Notes: generated by a model not told the origin, from the sequence alone. A DNA stretch of 64,000 nt from Actinoplanes solisilvae (GCF_003999975.1 NZ_RJAC01000006.1:310001-374000), one strand, 5' to 3'. Positions 41,629-50,913 are shown, counted from the first letter of the stretch. Program-made: numbers and translations.

Positions 41629-42215
41629 GGCTCTTCGAAGTTAAGCGGGGTCGACGGCGTGGGCCTGTGCGCGCCAGGCGGCGGGGCGTTGGGTGAGCCA
41701 GTCGGTCACCGCCTTGCTGGTGCGGCCTTCGACCTGGGCGAGTAGTCCTTGCCCGCCGCCGAGATCGCAGAACCCGACGTGCCACCGGTCGACGGTCGTG
41801 GTCCACGACTGGGTGACTTGTCGAAGCTCCAGCAGGGTTTGCCGCGGCGGACCTCGTCGATGCCCAGCACAGTCACCGGCTCGGGTTCGGCCGGCAACAC
41901 CTTGGCGGCGTGCGCGGTGAATGCCGCCGCGACGATCGGCCAGGACATACCCAGGTCACGGGCGGCCTGCACGATCGTGCGGTTGCCGTCGGCGACCGCC
42001 GCGCCGGCGGCCTGGCGCAGCCGGGCGGTGATCCGGGCCCGGGCCGGGACCTGCGTAACCTGTTCGGTGAACGACTTACGCGGGCATCCGGGCTGGTCGC
42101 AATGCCAGCGCCGTTTACGCCACCGCAACCGGGTATCGCGCCCGGCCACCGGCAGATCCCGCGGCCGGGTAAGCACCCAGCCCTTGACGCGCACCCCGCT
42201 CAACTTCGAAGAGCC
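41629..42215 (-). mobile_element. internally deleted ISL3-family element
   Basis: The element is 587 bp and bounded by 23-bp inverted repeats (41629-41651 and 42193-42215, one mismatch) beginning GGCTCTTCGAAG, a typical ISL3-family end. No flanking target duplication was found. It is too short for a full ISL3 (about 1.3-1.6 kb) and could only move with a transposase supplied in trans. Confidence 0.85.
41706..42203 (-). pseudogene. ISL3 transposase remnant, frameshifted and deleted
   Basis: It keeps the zinc-binding part (WRKRRWHCDQPGCPRKSFTEQ), the helix-turn-helix region and the first catalytic region (VTVLGIDEVRRGK). The following TTVDRWHVGF and GQGLLAQVEGRTS segment is in another frame, and everything after about WRAQ is missing. 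The N terminus is also shortened. Not functional. Confidence 0.85.
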
Positions 42216-42478
42216 ATTTTCAAGCGCCTGTCAATTTATGAAAACTGCTGATTCCGGCGAGTCGCCGAGGGCATGTCGTCACGCCATTGGCAATTTTCGA
42301 GCCGGTGTTCCAGTCCGACGTTGTACGCGCCTTGTACGCGTCCTGTGCGGCACCGGCTCTACATTGTGTTGATTTCAGCGGCGAGATCACTCGCCCGGCC
42401 GGTGTTGAAGTCGGGCATACCTGGGCCGCTCGACAGGCGGCTCGGTTCTTGTCGGTCGGCTTGCGGGGGAGGGACCGG

Positions 42479-43198
42479 ATGTCTGGGTTCGCGGCTAACG
42501 GCACGGCAGCGGGGAACCGCCAGAGCCTCACGGTCGGCGTCATGGCCGAACCTCAGGACCGAGTCGCGATCGCCCGGTATCTGGACGCGCAACCGTTGCT
42601 GCCGAGACTGCGCCTGCGGCTTGTCGGGAACGGCGAGCGATGGGACCTCGGCGCCGCCGTGGACGTGTGGATCGTGCGGTTCTCCGCCGGGCCGGCGGGG
42701 ATGGCGGTGCGGCATCGGCGGAGTCTGTCGCCCTGTCCCACCGCGAGCCTGGGGATCGTGGCGATCATCGACGGTCTGTCGGCGACGGACGTGCCATGGT
42801 TGCTGCTCGACGACAACCTGCATGGCATCATCCCCACGCAAGGTCCGCTCGAGGAGATCGGCGCCGCGGTCGAGGCGGTCGCCCGCGGCGGCCGATGGGT
42901 CAGCCAGGCGGTCTTCGACCGGCGAGGCGACCCGGCCGGCGGAACAACCCGCCACCTGGCGTCGGTCAACCTAACGCCGGGCGAGCGCGACGTCGTCCGT
43001 CTCGTGGTTCAGGGCCTGTCCAACAAGGACATCGCCGACCGGATGCACCTCGAACAGACCACGGTGCGAACGCACATCCGGGCGAGTCTACGGAAGACCG
43101 GCTGCGCCAATCGCCACCAGTTGACCGCGTTGTTCTACCAGTCGTGGCTCGGCGACAGCGGGTCCGACCGGCCCTCGACGACGCCTGCCGGGATCTGA
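42479..43198 (+). CDS. LuxR-family regulator with atypical receiver-like domain
   Basis: The 239-residue product has a receiver-like N-terminal half (LTVGVMAEPQDRVAIARYLD through VEAVARGGRWVS) but no clear phospho-acceptor Asp at the end of the third strand (VDVWIVRF) and no conserved Lys, so it probably does not take phosphate. The C-terminal LuxR helix-turn-helix is intact (LTPGERDVVRLVVQGLSNKDIADRM, TVRTHIRASLRKTG). ATG 42479 follows GGGGAGGGA. It opens the ABC/M50 cluster and likely controls it. Confidence 0.88.
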   Translation: MSGFAANGTAAGNRQSLTVGVMAEPQDRVAIARYLDAQPLLPRLRLRLVGNGERWDLGAAVDVWIVRFSAGPAGMAVRHRRSLSPCPTASLGIVAIIDGLSATDVPWLLLDDNLHGIIPTQGPLEEIGAAVEAVARGGRWVSQAVFDRRGDPAGGTTRHLASVNLTPGERDVVRLVVQGLSNKDIADRMHLEQTTVRTHIRASLRKTGCANRHQLTALFYQSWLGDSGSDRPSTTPAGI

Positions 43199-43221
43199 CC
43201 GAACGTCCGGGATCCGGCGCG

Positions 43222-43475
43222 GTGGCGGCGACACCACGCCGCCACCGCTGACGCTCCTCCACACCAGACCCTTGCGGAGGGCCCAGACCCTTGAAGAGCG
43301 CGTCAAAGCCTACCGCGGTGGACCGATCGCGCCGGGAATCTCTTCTCAGCCCTGGGGATGAGGCCCCGAACAGCCGGTCTGCCTAGCGTAACTGCCAAGC
43401 CGAGCGGGGGGCGCGGCGGCGGCGACACCACGCCGCCACCGGTAACGGCCTCTCACTCCAGACCCTTGAGGAGAC
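43222..43475 (+). repeat. duplicated ~58-bp block with hairpin before the small membrane protein
   Basis: Block 1 (about 43222-43280) and block 2 (about 43417-43475) share a 24-bp core (43224-43247 and 43419-43442) and a CCAGACCCTTG tail; a third CAGACCCTTG is at 43284. Each core folds into a GGCGGCG/CGCCGCC hairpin; in block 1 the stem is 10 bp and may end the LuxR transcript. Block 2 is the direct leader of the 43480 gene. Confidence 0.7.
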
Positions 43476-43479
43476 ATAG

Positions 43480-43797
43480 ATGTCGATGTTGGCGGAGGTC
43501 GCTCCGGCGGCCCGAGAGCGGACGGGTTTGTCGGAACGGACGGCGGTCGCGGTCGTGGACACGCTGGCTTGGGCGCCGGTGGCTGGGACCGGCCGGCTGG
43601 CGCAGTTCTGCTACGACCGCCGGGACAGCGCGGTCTGGATCGTCGTCGCGGTCCTTCTCGTGGTGCTGCTCGCGGTCGGGCTTCTGGCTTGGGCGTACGC
43701 CTACTGCGTGGGCCGGGGCGGGAGCTTCGACGGCGGCCTCAGCGTGAGCTACCCCAGGCCCCGTCACGCAGAGCTCAGGTTCAAGTGCACGCAGTGA
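43480..43797 (+). CDS. small single-pass membrane protein
   Basis: The 105-residue product has a ~50-residue N-terminal part, one strong membrane helix (AVWIVVAVLLVVLLAVGLLAWAYAY, about residues 51-75) and a short Gly/Arg-rich tail with two cysteines (YCVGRGGSFDGG, FKCTQ). GAGGAG lies just upstream of the ATG. I do not recognise it. Its place before an ABC ATPase and an M50-like protease makes it a candidate substrate, precursor or partner of those proteins. Confidence 0.7.
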   Translation: MSMLAEVAPAARERTGLSERTAVAVVDTLAWAPVAGTGRLAQFCYDRRDSAVWIVVAVLLVVLLAVGLLAWAYAYCVGRGGSFDGGLSVSYPRPRHAELRFKCTQ

Positions 43798-43840
43798 CGA
43801 TGGCTGATCGCGGTTGATGAGATGCGAGGTGGAGTTGCAG

Positions 43841-44632
43841 ATGTCTCTTCCCGAGCCGGAACCGGTCCTGGCCGTGTCCGGATTGACCAAGCGGTACGGA
43901 CACCGCACCGCACTCGATGAGGTGTCCTTCGCGCTCACGCGTGGCGAGGTGCACGGGGTGCTAGGGCCGAACGGTTCGGGCAAGACCACCTGCCTCCACC
44001 TCGTCACCGGCCTGCTCGCCCCGGACGCGGGCGAGGTGCTGCTCAACGGAGTGCCGGTGCAGGACAAGAAGTCGCGCGACTTCCTAGGGATGGCCCCCGA
44101 CGACCTGCCGATGCCAGCCTCGCTCACCGGCCAGGAGTATCTCGACTTTCACGATCGGCTGCGGGGCCGGGACGACTCGGTGACCGCCGCCGACCTCGCG
44201 TGGGCCTTCGGCCTCGCCGAGGATCTCGGCCGGCAGATCGCCGAGTACTCGCACGGCATGAAGCGCAAGCTCCAGGTCATCGCGGCGGTCATGCACTTCC
44301 CTGACCTGCTGATCCTGGACGAGCCCTTCCGGGGGCTCGACCCGGACGCCGCCGTGACGCTGCGCAAGCTCATCACCTCGTACGCCGGACACGGCGGGGC
44401 GGTCCTGATCGCGACGCACGACATGTTACGGGCGCAGCGGGACTGTGATCGCGTCACGATCCTGCACGCCGGCGCCGTGGTGGCCGAAGGCTCGCCGGCT
44501 CAGCTCCAGCACCGTTACTCCGTGGACACCCTGGAGGAGGCGTTCCTCGTGACCACCGGCCTGGAAGCACAACAAGCCGAACGGGCGCAAGTCCTTGACA
44601 CCATGATGAAGGAAGGGTGGGAGCGGTCATGA
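43841..44632 (+). CDS. ABC transporter ATP-binding protein
   Basis: The 263-residue product has all ABC ATPase motifs: Walker A GPNGSGKTT, signature EYSHGMKRKLQV (a YSxGM variant), Walker B LLILDEPF and the switch His in IATHD. This subgroup (CcmA/YxlF-like) serves two-part exporters or resistance pumps. ATG 43841 has AGGTGGAG upstream; its stop overlaps the next start by 4 bases. Confidence 0.95.
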   Translation: MSLPEPEPVLAVSGLTKRYGHRTALDEVSFALTRGEVHGVLGPNGSGKTTCLHLVTGLLAPDAGEVLLNGVPVQDKKSRDFLGMAPDDLPMPASLTGQEYLDFHDRLRGRDDSVTAADLAWAFGLAEDLGRQIAEYSHGMKRKLQVIAAVMHFPDLLILDEPFRGLDPDAAVTLRKLITSYAGHGGAVLIATHDMLRAQRDCDRVTILHAGAVVAEGSPAQLQHRYSVDTLEEAFLVTTGLEAQQAERAQVLDTMMKEGWERS

Positions 44633-44889
44633 AGGCGGTAATGCTCGCCGTGGGCGGGGGAGTCACCGGGTTCCTCGCCGCCGTGCTGGTGGGCGCGGCA
44701 ACATTCGGGCTCGGCCTCTACCAGGACGGCGTCTACTCCGTTCCGCTGCTCTGGGAAGGTGGCGTGCGGAAGGTCGAGGGCGGTTTCGAGTTCGTGGTCG
44801 CGCCCGACCTGCTGGGAAACCTGGGACTGGTGCTGTGCGGCGGCCTGGTGGGACTGCTCGTCGGACTGCGCCGGAAGGCCGCGGGATGA
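44629..44889 (+). CDS. small two-helix membrane protein
   Basis: The 86-residue product has two membrane helices (GGGVTGFLAAVLVGAATFGLGLY and LLGNLGLVLCGGLVGLLVGL) joined by a ~30-residue external loop (GVYSVPLLWEGGVRKVEGG). It is locked between the ABC ATPase and permease genes by ATGA overlaps on both sides, so it is probably a subunit of the transporter. Confidence 0.8.
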   Translation: MKAVMLAVGGGVTGFLAAVLVGAATFGLGLYQDGVYSVPLLWEGGVRKVEGGFEFVVAPDLLGNLGLVLCGGLVGLLVGLRRKAAG

Positions 44890-46418
44890 GGCTGCTGCGG
44901 GAGGCGCCGGCCGCGGCGGATCCGAGCCGGGCCACGTCGCGGGTGACCGGTGCCACCCACCCGCGTTCCCGGCCGGGCGGCCTGCGTCGCTCGGCCTCGG
45001 TCCTGGGCAGCATCGCGGCCGTCGCGGGCCGGCTCTGGGTTCGCGACACGACCCGTTCTCTCGGCGTCTCCCGGGCTACGGTCGCCCTGTTCGGGCTGGC
45101 GGCGTTCGCCGTGATGGTGGCCGGAAGTCTCCTACTCACCACGGTCCTGCCGGCGCTGCCGACGAAGGATCTGTCGCCGGAGGGGCTCGCCCGGATCCGC
45201 ACCCTGGCCGCTTCTCTGGTCTGGGCCCTCGGCAGCCTGGTGACGATCTTCTTCCAGATGCTCGCCCCCCGCCGCACGTCGCTCAGCAACGTGCTCGGGT
45301 TGCTCCCGGTCAGCCGTCGGCTGACCGCAGTCGCGATGCAGCTTCCGATACTCGGGGTGTCGTTCGTGGCGGTGGCCTCGCTCGCCGCGCCGACCGTGAC
45401 CATGCTGGCGGACGCGTCCCGCGGTGGCCTCGCGGCGGCGATCCCGGCCGCCCTGCTGCTGGTGCTCGGTCAGCTCCCGCTGACGGTCCTCCTGTTCAAC
45501 TTCGTCGTGCCGCAGGTGCAACGGCTGCGCGTACCGCAACATCATGCCCTGGCCGCAGGCGGTTTCACCGGCGTGGCGGTCGCCGTCGCCGCCCCGGCGC
45601 TGGAACTGCGTGGCGACGGTACGGCCTGGCTGCCACACCGCCTTCTTGCCGCCGCGGCGGACGGCGGGATCGCTTCCGGCGGGCACCTCCTCCTCTGGTG
45701 CGTGTTCGGCCTGACGTTGTTCGTGCTGCTGGTCGGACGGCTTCCGGCGGACCCTGATCCAGCGCCGTCCCGGCTGTTCGCCGGGTACCGCGTCCCGGGT
45801 AGCCGTCCGGCGGCCCAGGCCTGGTACGAGTTGGTCATGCTGGTCCGCGCGCCGCAGTATCTCGCCGTCGTGGTCTTCACCGGTACGGTGTTCGCCGCGG
45901 TCCTGGTTGCCTGGCTGGCGACCCGGTCGTCGTTCCTGCCCGCTCTGGCGGTTCCGCTCTTACTGCCGTTCTTCATGGCCGCGGTGCAGTCGTACGGGCA
46001 TACCCGGGCGACCCACTGGCTGAGCATGCATCTGCTGGCCCGTCCGGCCGCCTGGGCGAGGCCGAAGGCGACCGTCTGCCTCGCCGTGGCCGCTCTCCTC
46101 GCGCTGCCGGGCGCCGGGCTCGCGGCCTCCTCGCAACTGATCGGCTGGGCCGAGGTGCCGTTGCTGTTCGTGCAGGCACTGCCCGCCTGGTCCGCTGCGA
46201 TGGTCGCGGGACTGCTCGTCCCGTACAGCACGGAACAACCGCTCAGCGTCGGGCTGTCGGTGGGGCTCGCCGGCATCGTCTACCTCGGCGGGCTCTGGAC
46301 CGTCGGCCGGCTGCTGCCCGAGATGGCCGTCCTCGGGCAGGTAGGCCTGGCGGCGCTCTGCCTGTCGGCGTACTTCCTGATGGCGCGCCTGACCCGGCCA
46401 CAGATCGCGCATGTCTAG
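44886..46418 (+). CDS. ABC transporter permease
   Basis: The 510-residue protein has about 12 membrane segments in two halves, like the fused exporter permeases paired with CcmA-type ATPases. The N terminus is basic and cytoplasmic. Overlaps link it to the small protein before and the M50-like protease after it. The substrate is unknown; peptide or lipid export is the usual role of such pairs. Confidence 0.85.
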   Translation: MRLLREAPAAADPSRATSRVTGATHPRSRPGGLRRSASVLGSIAAVAGRLWVRDTTRSLGVSRATVALFGLAAFAVMVAGSLLLTTVLPALPTKDLSPEGLARIRTLAASLVWALGSLVTIFFQMLAPRRTSLSNVLGLLPVSRRLTAVAMQLPILGVSFVAVASLAAPTVTMLADASRGGLAAAIPAALLLVLGQLPLTVLLFNFVVPQVQRLRVPQHHALAAGGFTGVAVAVAAPALELRGDGTAWLPHRLLAAAADGGIASGGHLLLWCVFGLTLFVLLVGRLPADPDPAPSRLFAGYRVPGSRPAAQAWYELVMLVRAPQYLAVVVFTGTVFAAVLVAWLATRSSFLPALAVPLLLPFFMAAVQSYGHTRATHWLSMHLLARPAAWARPKATVCLAVAALLALPGAGLAASSQLIGWAEVPLLFVQALPAWSAAMVAGLLVPYSTEQPLSVGLSVGLAGIVYLGGLWTVGRLLPEMAVLGQVGLAALCLSAYFLMARLTRPQIAHV

Positions 46419-47046
46419 GCTGCCCGAGTTCTCCCGGCCGGTGACCGGCGGACGGCGGGGCACCGGGCGGCCTCGGAGCAGGACCGCGCTGTTGCCCCGA
46501 TCCGGCCCACGGGCAGTCCTTGTGGTCGGGCGTGAGATGGCGCTTTACTTCTTGCCGCTCCTCGGGCCCGCGTCGGCGCTCACCCTCGTGTCGGTGCTCG
46601 CCGGATGGACCCTCGCGACCGTCCTGGCCGGCTCGGTCCTGCTGATCTGGGCCGGCCTCGTCGTACACGAGGCCGGGCACGTGCTGGCGCTGCGCCTGCT
46701 GGCGCCGACGGCACGATATGCGGACGTCATTCCGGACACGCCGGACGCCCCTGTTCCCGCGAACATCGTGGTGGACAGTCGCGGCGCCGGCGTACATCGG
46801 CCCCCACTGCGACAGCGCTGGCGGGAGGCGCTCGTGATACTCGCCGGGCCGTTGTTCCCGGCGGTCGTCTGGGCGGCGGTGATCGCCGCAATCCAGTTGT
46901 CCGGCGGCGCCGTCCCGATCGCCGCCATGATCTGGACCGGCGTCGTGGCCTGGTCACATCCCGCGTCGCTGCTGATCCCCGTCGGGGACGCCTGGAGCCT
47001 TGTCCGCCTCTGGCGGGCGGGCGCACCCGCAACGCAGCGGGTCTGA
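46411..47046 (+). CDS. M50-like membrane metalloprotease
   Basis: The 211-residue product has four membrane segments. The second carries the zinc-protease motif VVHEAGHVLALRLL (HExxH). A later helix has WSHPASLLIPVGDAW, placed where site-2 proteases have the third ligand (NxxPxxxLDG), but the match is loose. It overlaps the permease by 8 bases. An ABC exporter plus M50 protease is known from peptide systems such as YydFGHIJ in Bacillus, so it may process or clear a membrane peptide. Confidence 0.75.
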   Translation: MSRLPEFSRPVTGGRRGTGRPRSRTALLPRSGPRAVLVVGREMALYFLPLLGPASALTLVSVLAGWTLATVLAGSVLLIWAGLVVHEAGHVLALRLLAPTARYADVIPDTPDAPVPANIVVDSRGAGVHRPPLRQRWREALVILAGPLFPAVVWAAVIAAIQLSGGAVPIAAMIWTGVVAWSHPASLLIPVGDAWSLVRLWRAGAPATQRV

Positions 47047-47124
47047 GACCGGTCCCAGCCGGTCACAGTACGCCGAGCCTGGAGCCGTGCCGGGTAGCAG
47101 CGCCCGTCCGATACAAATGGATGG

Positions 47125-49941
47125 GTGTTGATGAGCTTCGAACTTCTTGGTCCGCTGCTGGTCTACCGCGAGGGCCGGCCGATACCGTTGGGTTCGGTGA
47201 AGCAGCGTCTGTTGATGGCGGCCCTGCTGTTGCGGCCGAATGAGATAGTCCGCAACGACGAGTTGGCCGCGGTCCTGTGGGCCGACGACTCGCCCCGGTC
47301 GGCGGCGGCGAACCTGCGTACCTATGTGCGGGGGTTGCGGCAGTCGTTGGGCGGTGGCGAGTCGTGGGAGGGGATTTCCGCCGCGGCCGGCGGCTACCGG
47401 CTGCGGGTGGGGCCGGACGAGCGGGATCTGGACCGGTTCGACGCGGCTGCCGCCCAGGGGCGGGACGCGCTGGCCGCCGGCGACGCGGCACAGGCCGCGA
47501 ACAGGTTCGCAGCTGCCCTCGGCATGTGGCGTGGGGCGCCGCTGTCCGATCTGCCGTTGCCTCCCCTGCTGGCCCGGCGGGCCGGGCAGGTGGAGGAGCG
47601 GCGATTGGTCGCCGAGGAGGACTACGCCGAGGCGATGTTGGCGCTCGGCTCGGCGGCCGAGGTGGTCCAACGGTTGCGTACGCTTCTCGACCGGCATCCG
47701 CTGCGGCAACGGGCTTGGGGTCAGCTGATGCTCGGCCTGTATCGCACGGGCGACGTGTCCGGCGCATTGGACGCCTTCCGGCAGGCCCGGCAGATGCTGG
47801 CCGAACACACCGGTCTGGACCCGACGCCGCATCTGACGCAGTTGCACAACGACATCCTGCACCACCGCCCGAGCCTGGCCGAGGGATCGGCGAGTGGGCC
47901 GCGCGAACCAGTACGCGACGCCGCACTGCCGGACCCAATCGGTGGGCGTCCCGAGCAACTGCCGCTCGCGGTGCCGGGATTCGTCGGCCGCAGCGCCGAA
48001 CTCGCCGGCCTTGACGCCCTCCTTGACGACGGGACGCAACGGCCGACCACGGTGGTCATCTCCGCGGTGTCCGGCATGGCCGGGGTCGGCAAGACCGCGT
48101 TGGCGCTGCACTGGGCGCACCGGGTGGCCGGGCATTTCCCGGACGGCCGGCTCTACGCGAACCTTCGCGGCTACGACGAAGCTGACCTGGTCTCCCCGGC
48201 CGACGCTCTCCTCGGCTTCCTCGAGGTGCTCGGCGTGCCGCACGCCCGGATTCCGTCCAGCATGGAGGCCCGGACCGGGCTCTACCGCGGCCTGCTGGCC
48301 TCCCTCCGGATGCTCGTGGTGCTCGACAACGCCCGCGACGCCGCCCAGGTACGCCCCCTGTTGCCCGGTGCCGGCCGGTGCGTGGTCGTGGTGACCAGCC
48401 GCGATCGGCTCAGTGGCCTGGTGGCGGCGGAAGGCGCCGTGCCCCTGACGCTGGACGTGCTCACCCAGGACGAGTCGATGAGCCTGTTGGCCGGTCGGCT
48501 CGGCTCGCACCGGCTCGTCGCCGAGCCGGCCGCGGTCGCCGGCATCATCGACGCTACCGGCCGTCTTCCGCTCGCCCTGTCGATGGTGGCGGCCCGCATC
48601 GCCACGCACCCCTCGTTCCCCCTCGACGCCTTCGCCGCCGAGCTGCACGCGGACGAGGGGAGACTGGACGTACTGTCCAACGGGGACGCCCGACGCGTCT
48701 TCTCATGGTCATACCTGGCTCTGAGCCAGGATTCAGCTCGACTGTTCAGATTGCTGGGGCTGCATCCCGGCCCCGACCTGACCGCCGACACCGCCGCCGC
48801 AGTCGCCGGAGTGTCCGTACCGGCTGTCGTGCCGCCGCTGCGTGAGCTGACCCGGCATCACCTGTTGACCGAATACGTGCCGGGCCGGTACGCCTTCCAC
48901 GATCTCCTCCGAGGCTATGCGGCCGAGCTGGCCGAATCGTCAGAACACGCCGATGAGCGGGTGGCTGCCCGGCACCGGCTCTACGACCATTACCTGCACG
49001 GCGCCTATCCCGCCGCCCTGCTGCTCCAGCCGCAATGGCCGCCCATCGAACCGGTGTCACCGCTGCCGACCCATGTGGGCCGGCCACCGACCGATCACGA
49101 CACCGCGCTCGCCTGGTTCACGGCCGAGCAGCACGTGCTGCTCCGGCTGATTCCCCAAGCCGCCGAGACAGGATTCGAGGCGTACGCCTGGCAGATTGCC
49201 TGGACATTGAACACCTTCCTCGCGCCGCGAGGTCTATGGCAGGAGCAACTCGCCACCCAGCAGGTCGCGCTCGAGGCCGCGGAGAAGATCGACGACATCG
49301 CCGGGCAGGCCGTCACCAACCGGCTGCTGGCCCGTGCGTTCACCCGGCTCGGCCGGCACGACACCGCCGAGCATCGGCTGAGGCGTGCCCTCCAGCTGCA
49401 CGAACGCCTCGGCGATCCGACCGGCCAGGCGCAGACCCTGCACAACTATTGCGAGCTCTGCTACCTGGACGGACGGTTCGACGAGGCACTCGCGCACGGC
49501 CGCGAAGCGCTGCGACTCTACCGGCTGGCCGGCAACGAATCCGGGGAAGCCCGGACGCTGAACGCGATCGGCTGGTTGCACGCCAGCACGGGCGACTATG
49601 CCCAGGCCATCGCGAGCTGCACCGAGGCACTCGGCCATCAGCAACGCAGCGGCGACCGCAACGGTCAGGCGGCGACGCTGGACAGTCTCGGCTTCGCGTA
49701 CGACCGCCTTGGCGACCACGGCCGGGCGCTGAGCTGCTACGAACAGGCGATTCAGCTGTTCCGCGACTCCGCGGATCGCTACCACGAGGCGGAAACACTG
49801 ATCCGGCTGGGCGAAACGCGAGAAGCCATGGCGGACTGGCCCGGTGCGGCATCCGCATGGCAGCGAGCGGCGCAGATCTACGAGGAACTGGACGACCAGG
49901 CAGCCGAGGACGCTCGCCGCCGTCTCGAACGGCTGCCCTGA
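47125..49941 (+). CDS. SARP/AfsR-family regulator (BTAD, NB-ARC, TPR)
   Basis: The 938-residue product has an N-terminal OmpR-type winged helix (FELLGPLLVYREG, GSVKQRLLMAALLL), a bacterial transcriptional activation domain (about 100-245), an NB-ARC ATPase with Walker A SGMAGVGKTALALH (about 313-326) and C-terminal TPR repeats (AHGREALRLYRLAGNESGEARTLNAIGWLH and similar). AfsR-type proteins activate secondary metabolite and morphological genes. It starts 78 bases after the protease gene and is the likely activator of the cluster. ATG 47131 is an alternative start. Confidence 0.93.
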   Translation: MLMSFELLGPLLVYREGRPIPLGSVKQRLLMAALLLRPNEIVRNDELAAVLWADDSPRSAAANLRTYVRGLRQSLGGGESWEGISAAAGGYRLRVGPDERDLDRFDAAAAQGRDALAAGDAAQAANRFAAALGMWRGAPLSDLPLPPLLARRAGQVEERRLVAEEDYAEAMLALGSAAEVVQRLRTLLDRHPLRQRAWGQLMLGLYRTGDVSGALDAFRQARQMLAEHTGLDPTPHLTQLHNDILHHRPSLAEGSASGPREPVRDAALPDPIGGRPEQLPLAVPGFVGRSAELAGLDALLDDGTQRPTTVVISAVSGMAGVGKTALALHWAHRVAGHFPDGRLYANLRGYDEADLVSPADALLGFLEVLGVPHARIPSSMEARTGLYRGLLASLRMLVVLDNARDAAQVRPLLPGAGRCVVVVTSRDRLSGLVAAEGAVPLTLDVLTQDESMSLLAGRLGSHRLVAEPAAVAGIIDATGRLPLALSMVAARIATHPSFPLDAFAAELHADEGRLDVLSNGDARRVFSWSYLALSQDSARLFRLLGLHPGPDLTADTAAAVAGVSVPAVVPPLRELTRHHLLTEYVPGRYAFHDLLRGYAAELAESSEHADERVAARHRLYDHYLHGAYPAALLLQPQWPPIEPVSPLPTHVGRPPTDHDTALAWFTAEQHVLLRLIPQAAETGFEAYAWQIAWTLNTFLAPRGLWQEQLATQQVALEAAEKIDDIAGQAVTNRLLARAFTRLGRHDTAEHRLRRALQLHERLGDPTGQAQTLHNYCELCYLDGRFDEALAHGREALRLYRLAGNESGEARTLNAIGWLHASTGDYAQAIASCTEALGHQQRSGDRNGQAATLDSLGFAYDRLGDHGRALSCYEQAIQLFRDSADRYHEAETLIRLGETREAMADWPGAASAWQRAAQIYEELDDQAAEDARRRLERLP

Positions 49942-50234
49942 GTCGAGTTCCGGCCTGGAGCGGCGGCGCACGGCGAGGGGGTGCGGACTGCGGGTTCGCT
50001 CGCATGGTCGTCAACCTGGCCGACGTGCGCGCCGTGTTCCGCACCCGAATGTGACGAAGGCAATCCGGCCGACGCGCGGATCCGACGAGAGTGCGTCGAC
50101 CAAGCCGGACATCTATTCGGACTGCGCTTGGTCGTTCGGGCTCGCTTTGGAGCCGTACCAGCAGCCGGGCGATCGCAGCCCCTTGCCTGACCAGGCGGGC
50201 AAACAGCATCCCTTCAGCTGAGTGATCGTCGACG

Positions 50235-50900
50235 TCAATTCGTCGAGGGTTGCGTGGGGTCGCCGTCCGGCGTCGGCGACCATGGTTTGCGGGCGGGCGG
50301 GATGCCGATCGCCGGCAGGATCGCCTGATCGACGATCGCGGCGAGCTTCTCGTCATCCGGCAACTCGTCGGTGTCCGTGACGTGCTTGAACACCAGGGCC
50401 TCCCCGATGTCGCGCACCACCGGCGTTATCAGGTCAGGGTCGATCTGTCCCTGCGCGGCGTAATGGCGGAGCACCGTGTAGGTGAAGGTGCCGCCACGGG
50501 CGTCGAAGACGCGGTCGTACAGCGCCTCGACCAGGTCCGGATGGCGTTGCCGTTCGGCCATGACGGCCATGACGGCAATCCCGGCCGGTGCGACCATCCA
50601 ACCGACGAGCTGCTCCAGCGCTTGGATCAAGTCGCCGCGCAGGTCGTCGGCGCCCGGCGACGGCAGCTCCTGGGGATGCGCCTCGTACAGCGCGTCCAGC
50701 AACAGCTCTCGCGGCGACGGCCAGCGCCGGTACAACGACGTTTTGGCGGTCGCCGCGCGCTTGGCTATGCCCTCCATGGTGAGCCCGCCGACCCCCAGCT
50801 CGGCCACCTCGGCGAGCACTGCGGCGTAGACGGCCTGGACCAGGTCGTCTCCCCGTCGCCGCGAGCGTCGCGGTGTCAGAACCTGTGGCTTCTCGTCCAA
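50235..50900 (-). CDS. TetR-family transcriptional regulator
   Basis: The 221-residue product has a TetR helix-turn-helix (LTMEGIAKRAATAKTSLYRRWPSPRELL) and a TetR_C-type helical domain. TTG 50900 has GAGTGGAG upstream. It diverges from the DUF418 gene; two palindromic sites lie between them, so it should repress itself and its neighbour. Confidence 0.92.
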   Translation of the reverse strand: MDEKPQVLTPRRSRRRGDDLVQAVYAAVLAEVAELGVGGLTMEGIAKRAATAKTSLYRRWPSPRELLLDALYEAHPQELPSPGADDLRGDLIQALEQLVGWMVAPAGIAVMAVMAERQRHPDLVEALYDRVFDARGGTFTYTVLRHYAAQGQIDPDLITPVVRDIGEALVFKHVTDTDELPDDEKLAAIVDQAILPAIGIPPARKPWSPTPDGDPTQPSTN

Positions 50901-50913
50901 GACCGCTCCACTC

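Noticed and set aside
49942..50234. Possible small gene after the SARP regulator
   Set aside because: Short frames only, none with a ribosome site or recognisable sequence.
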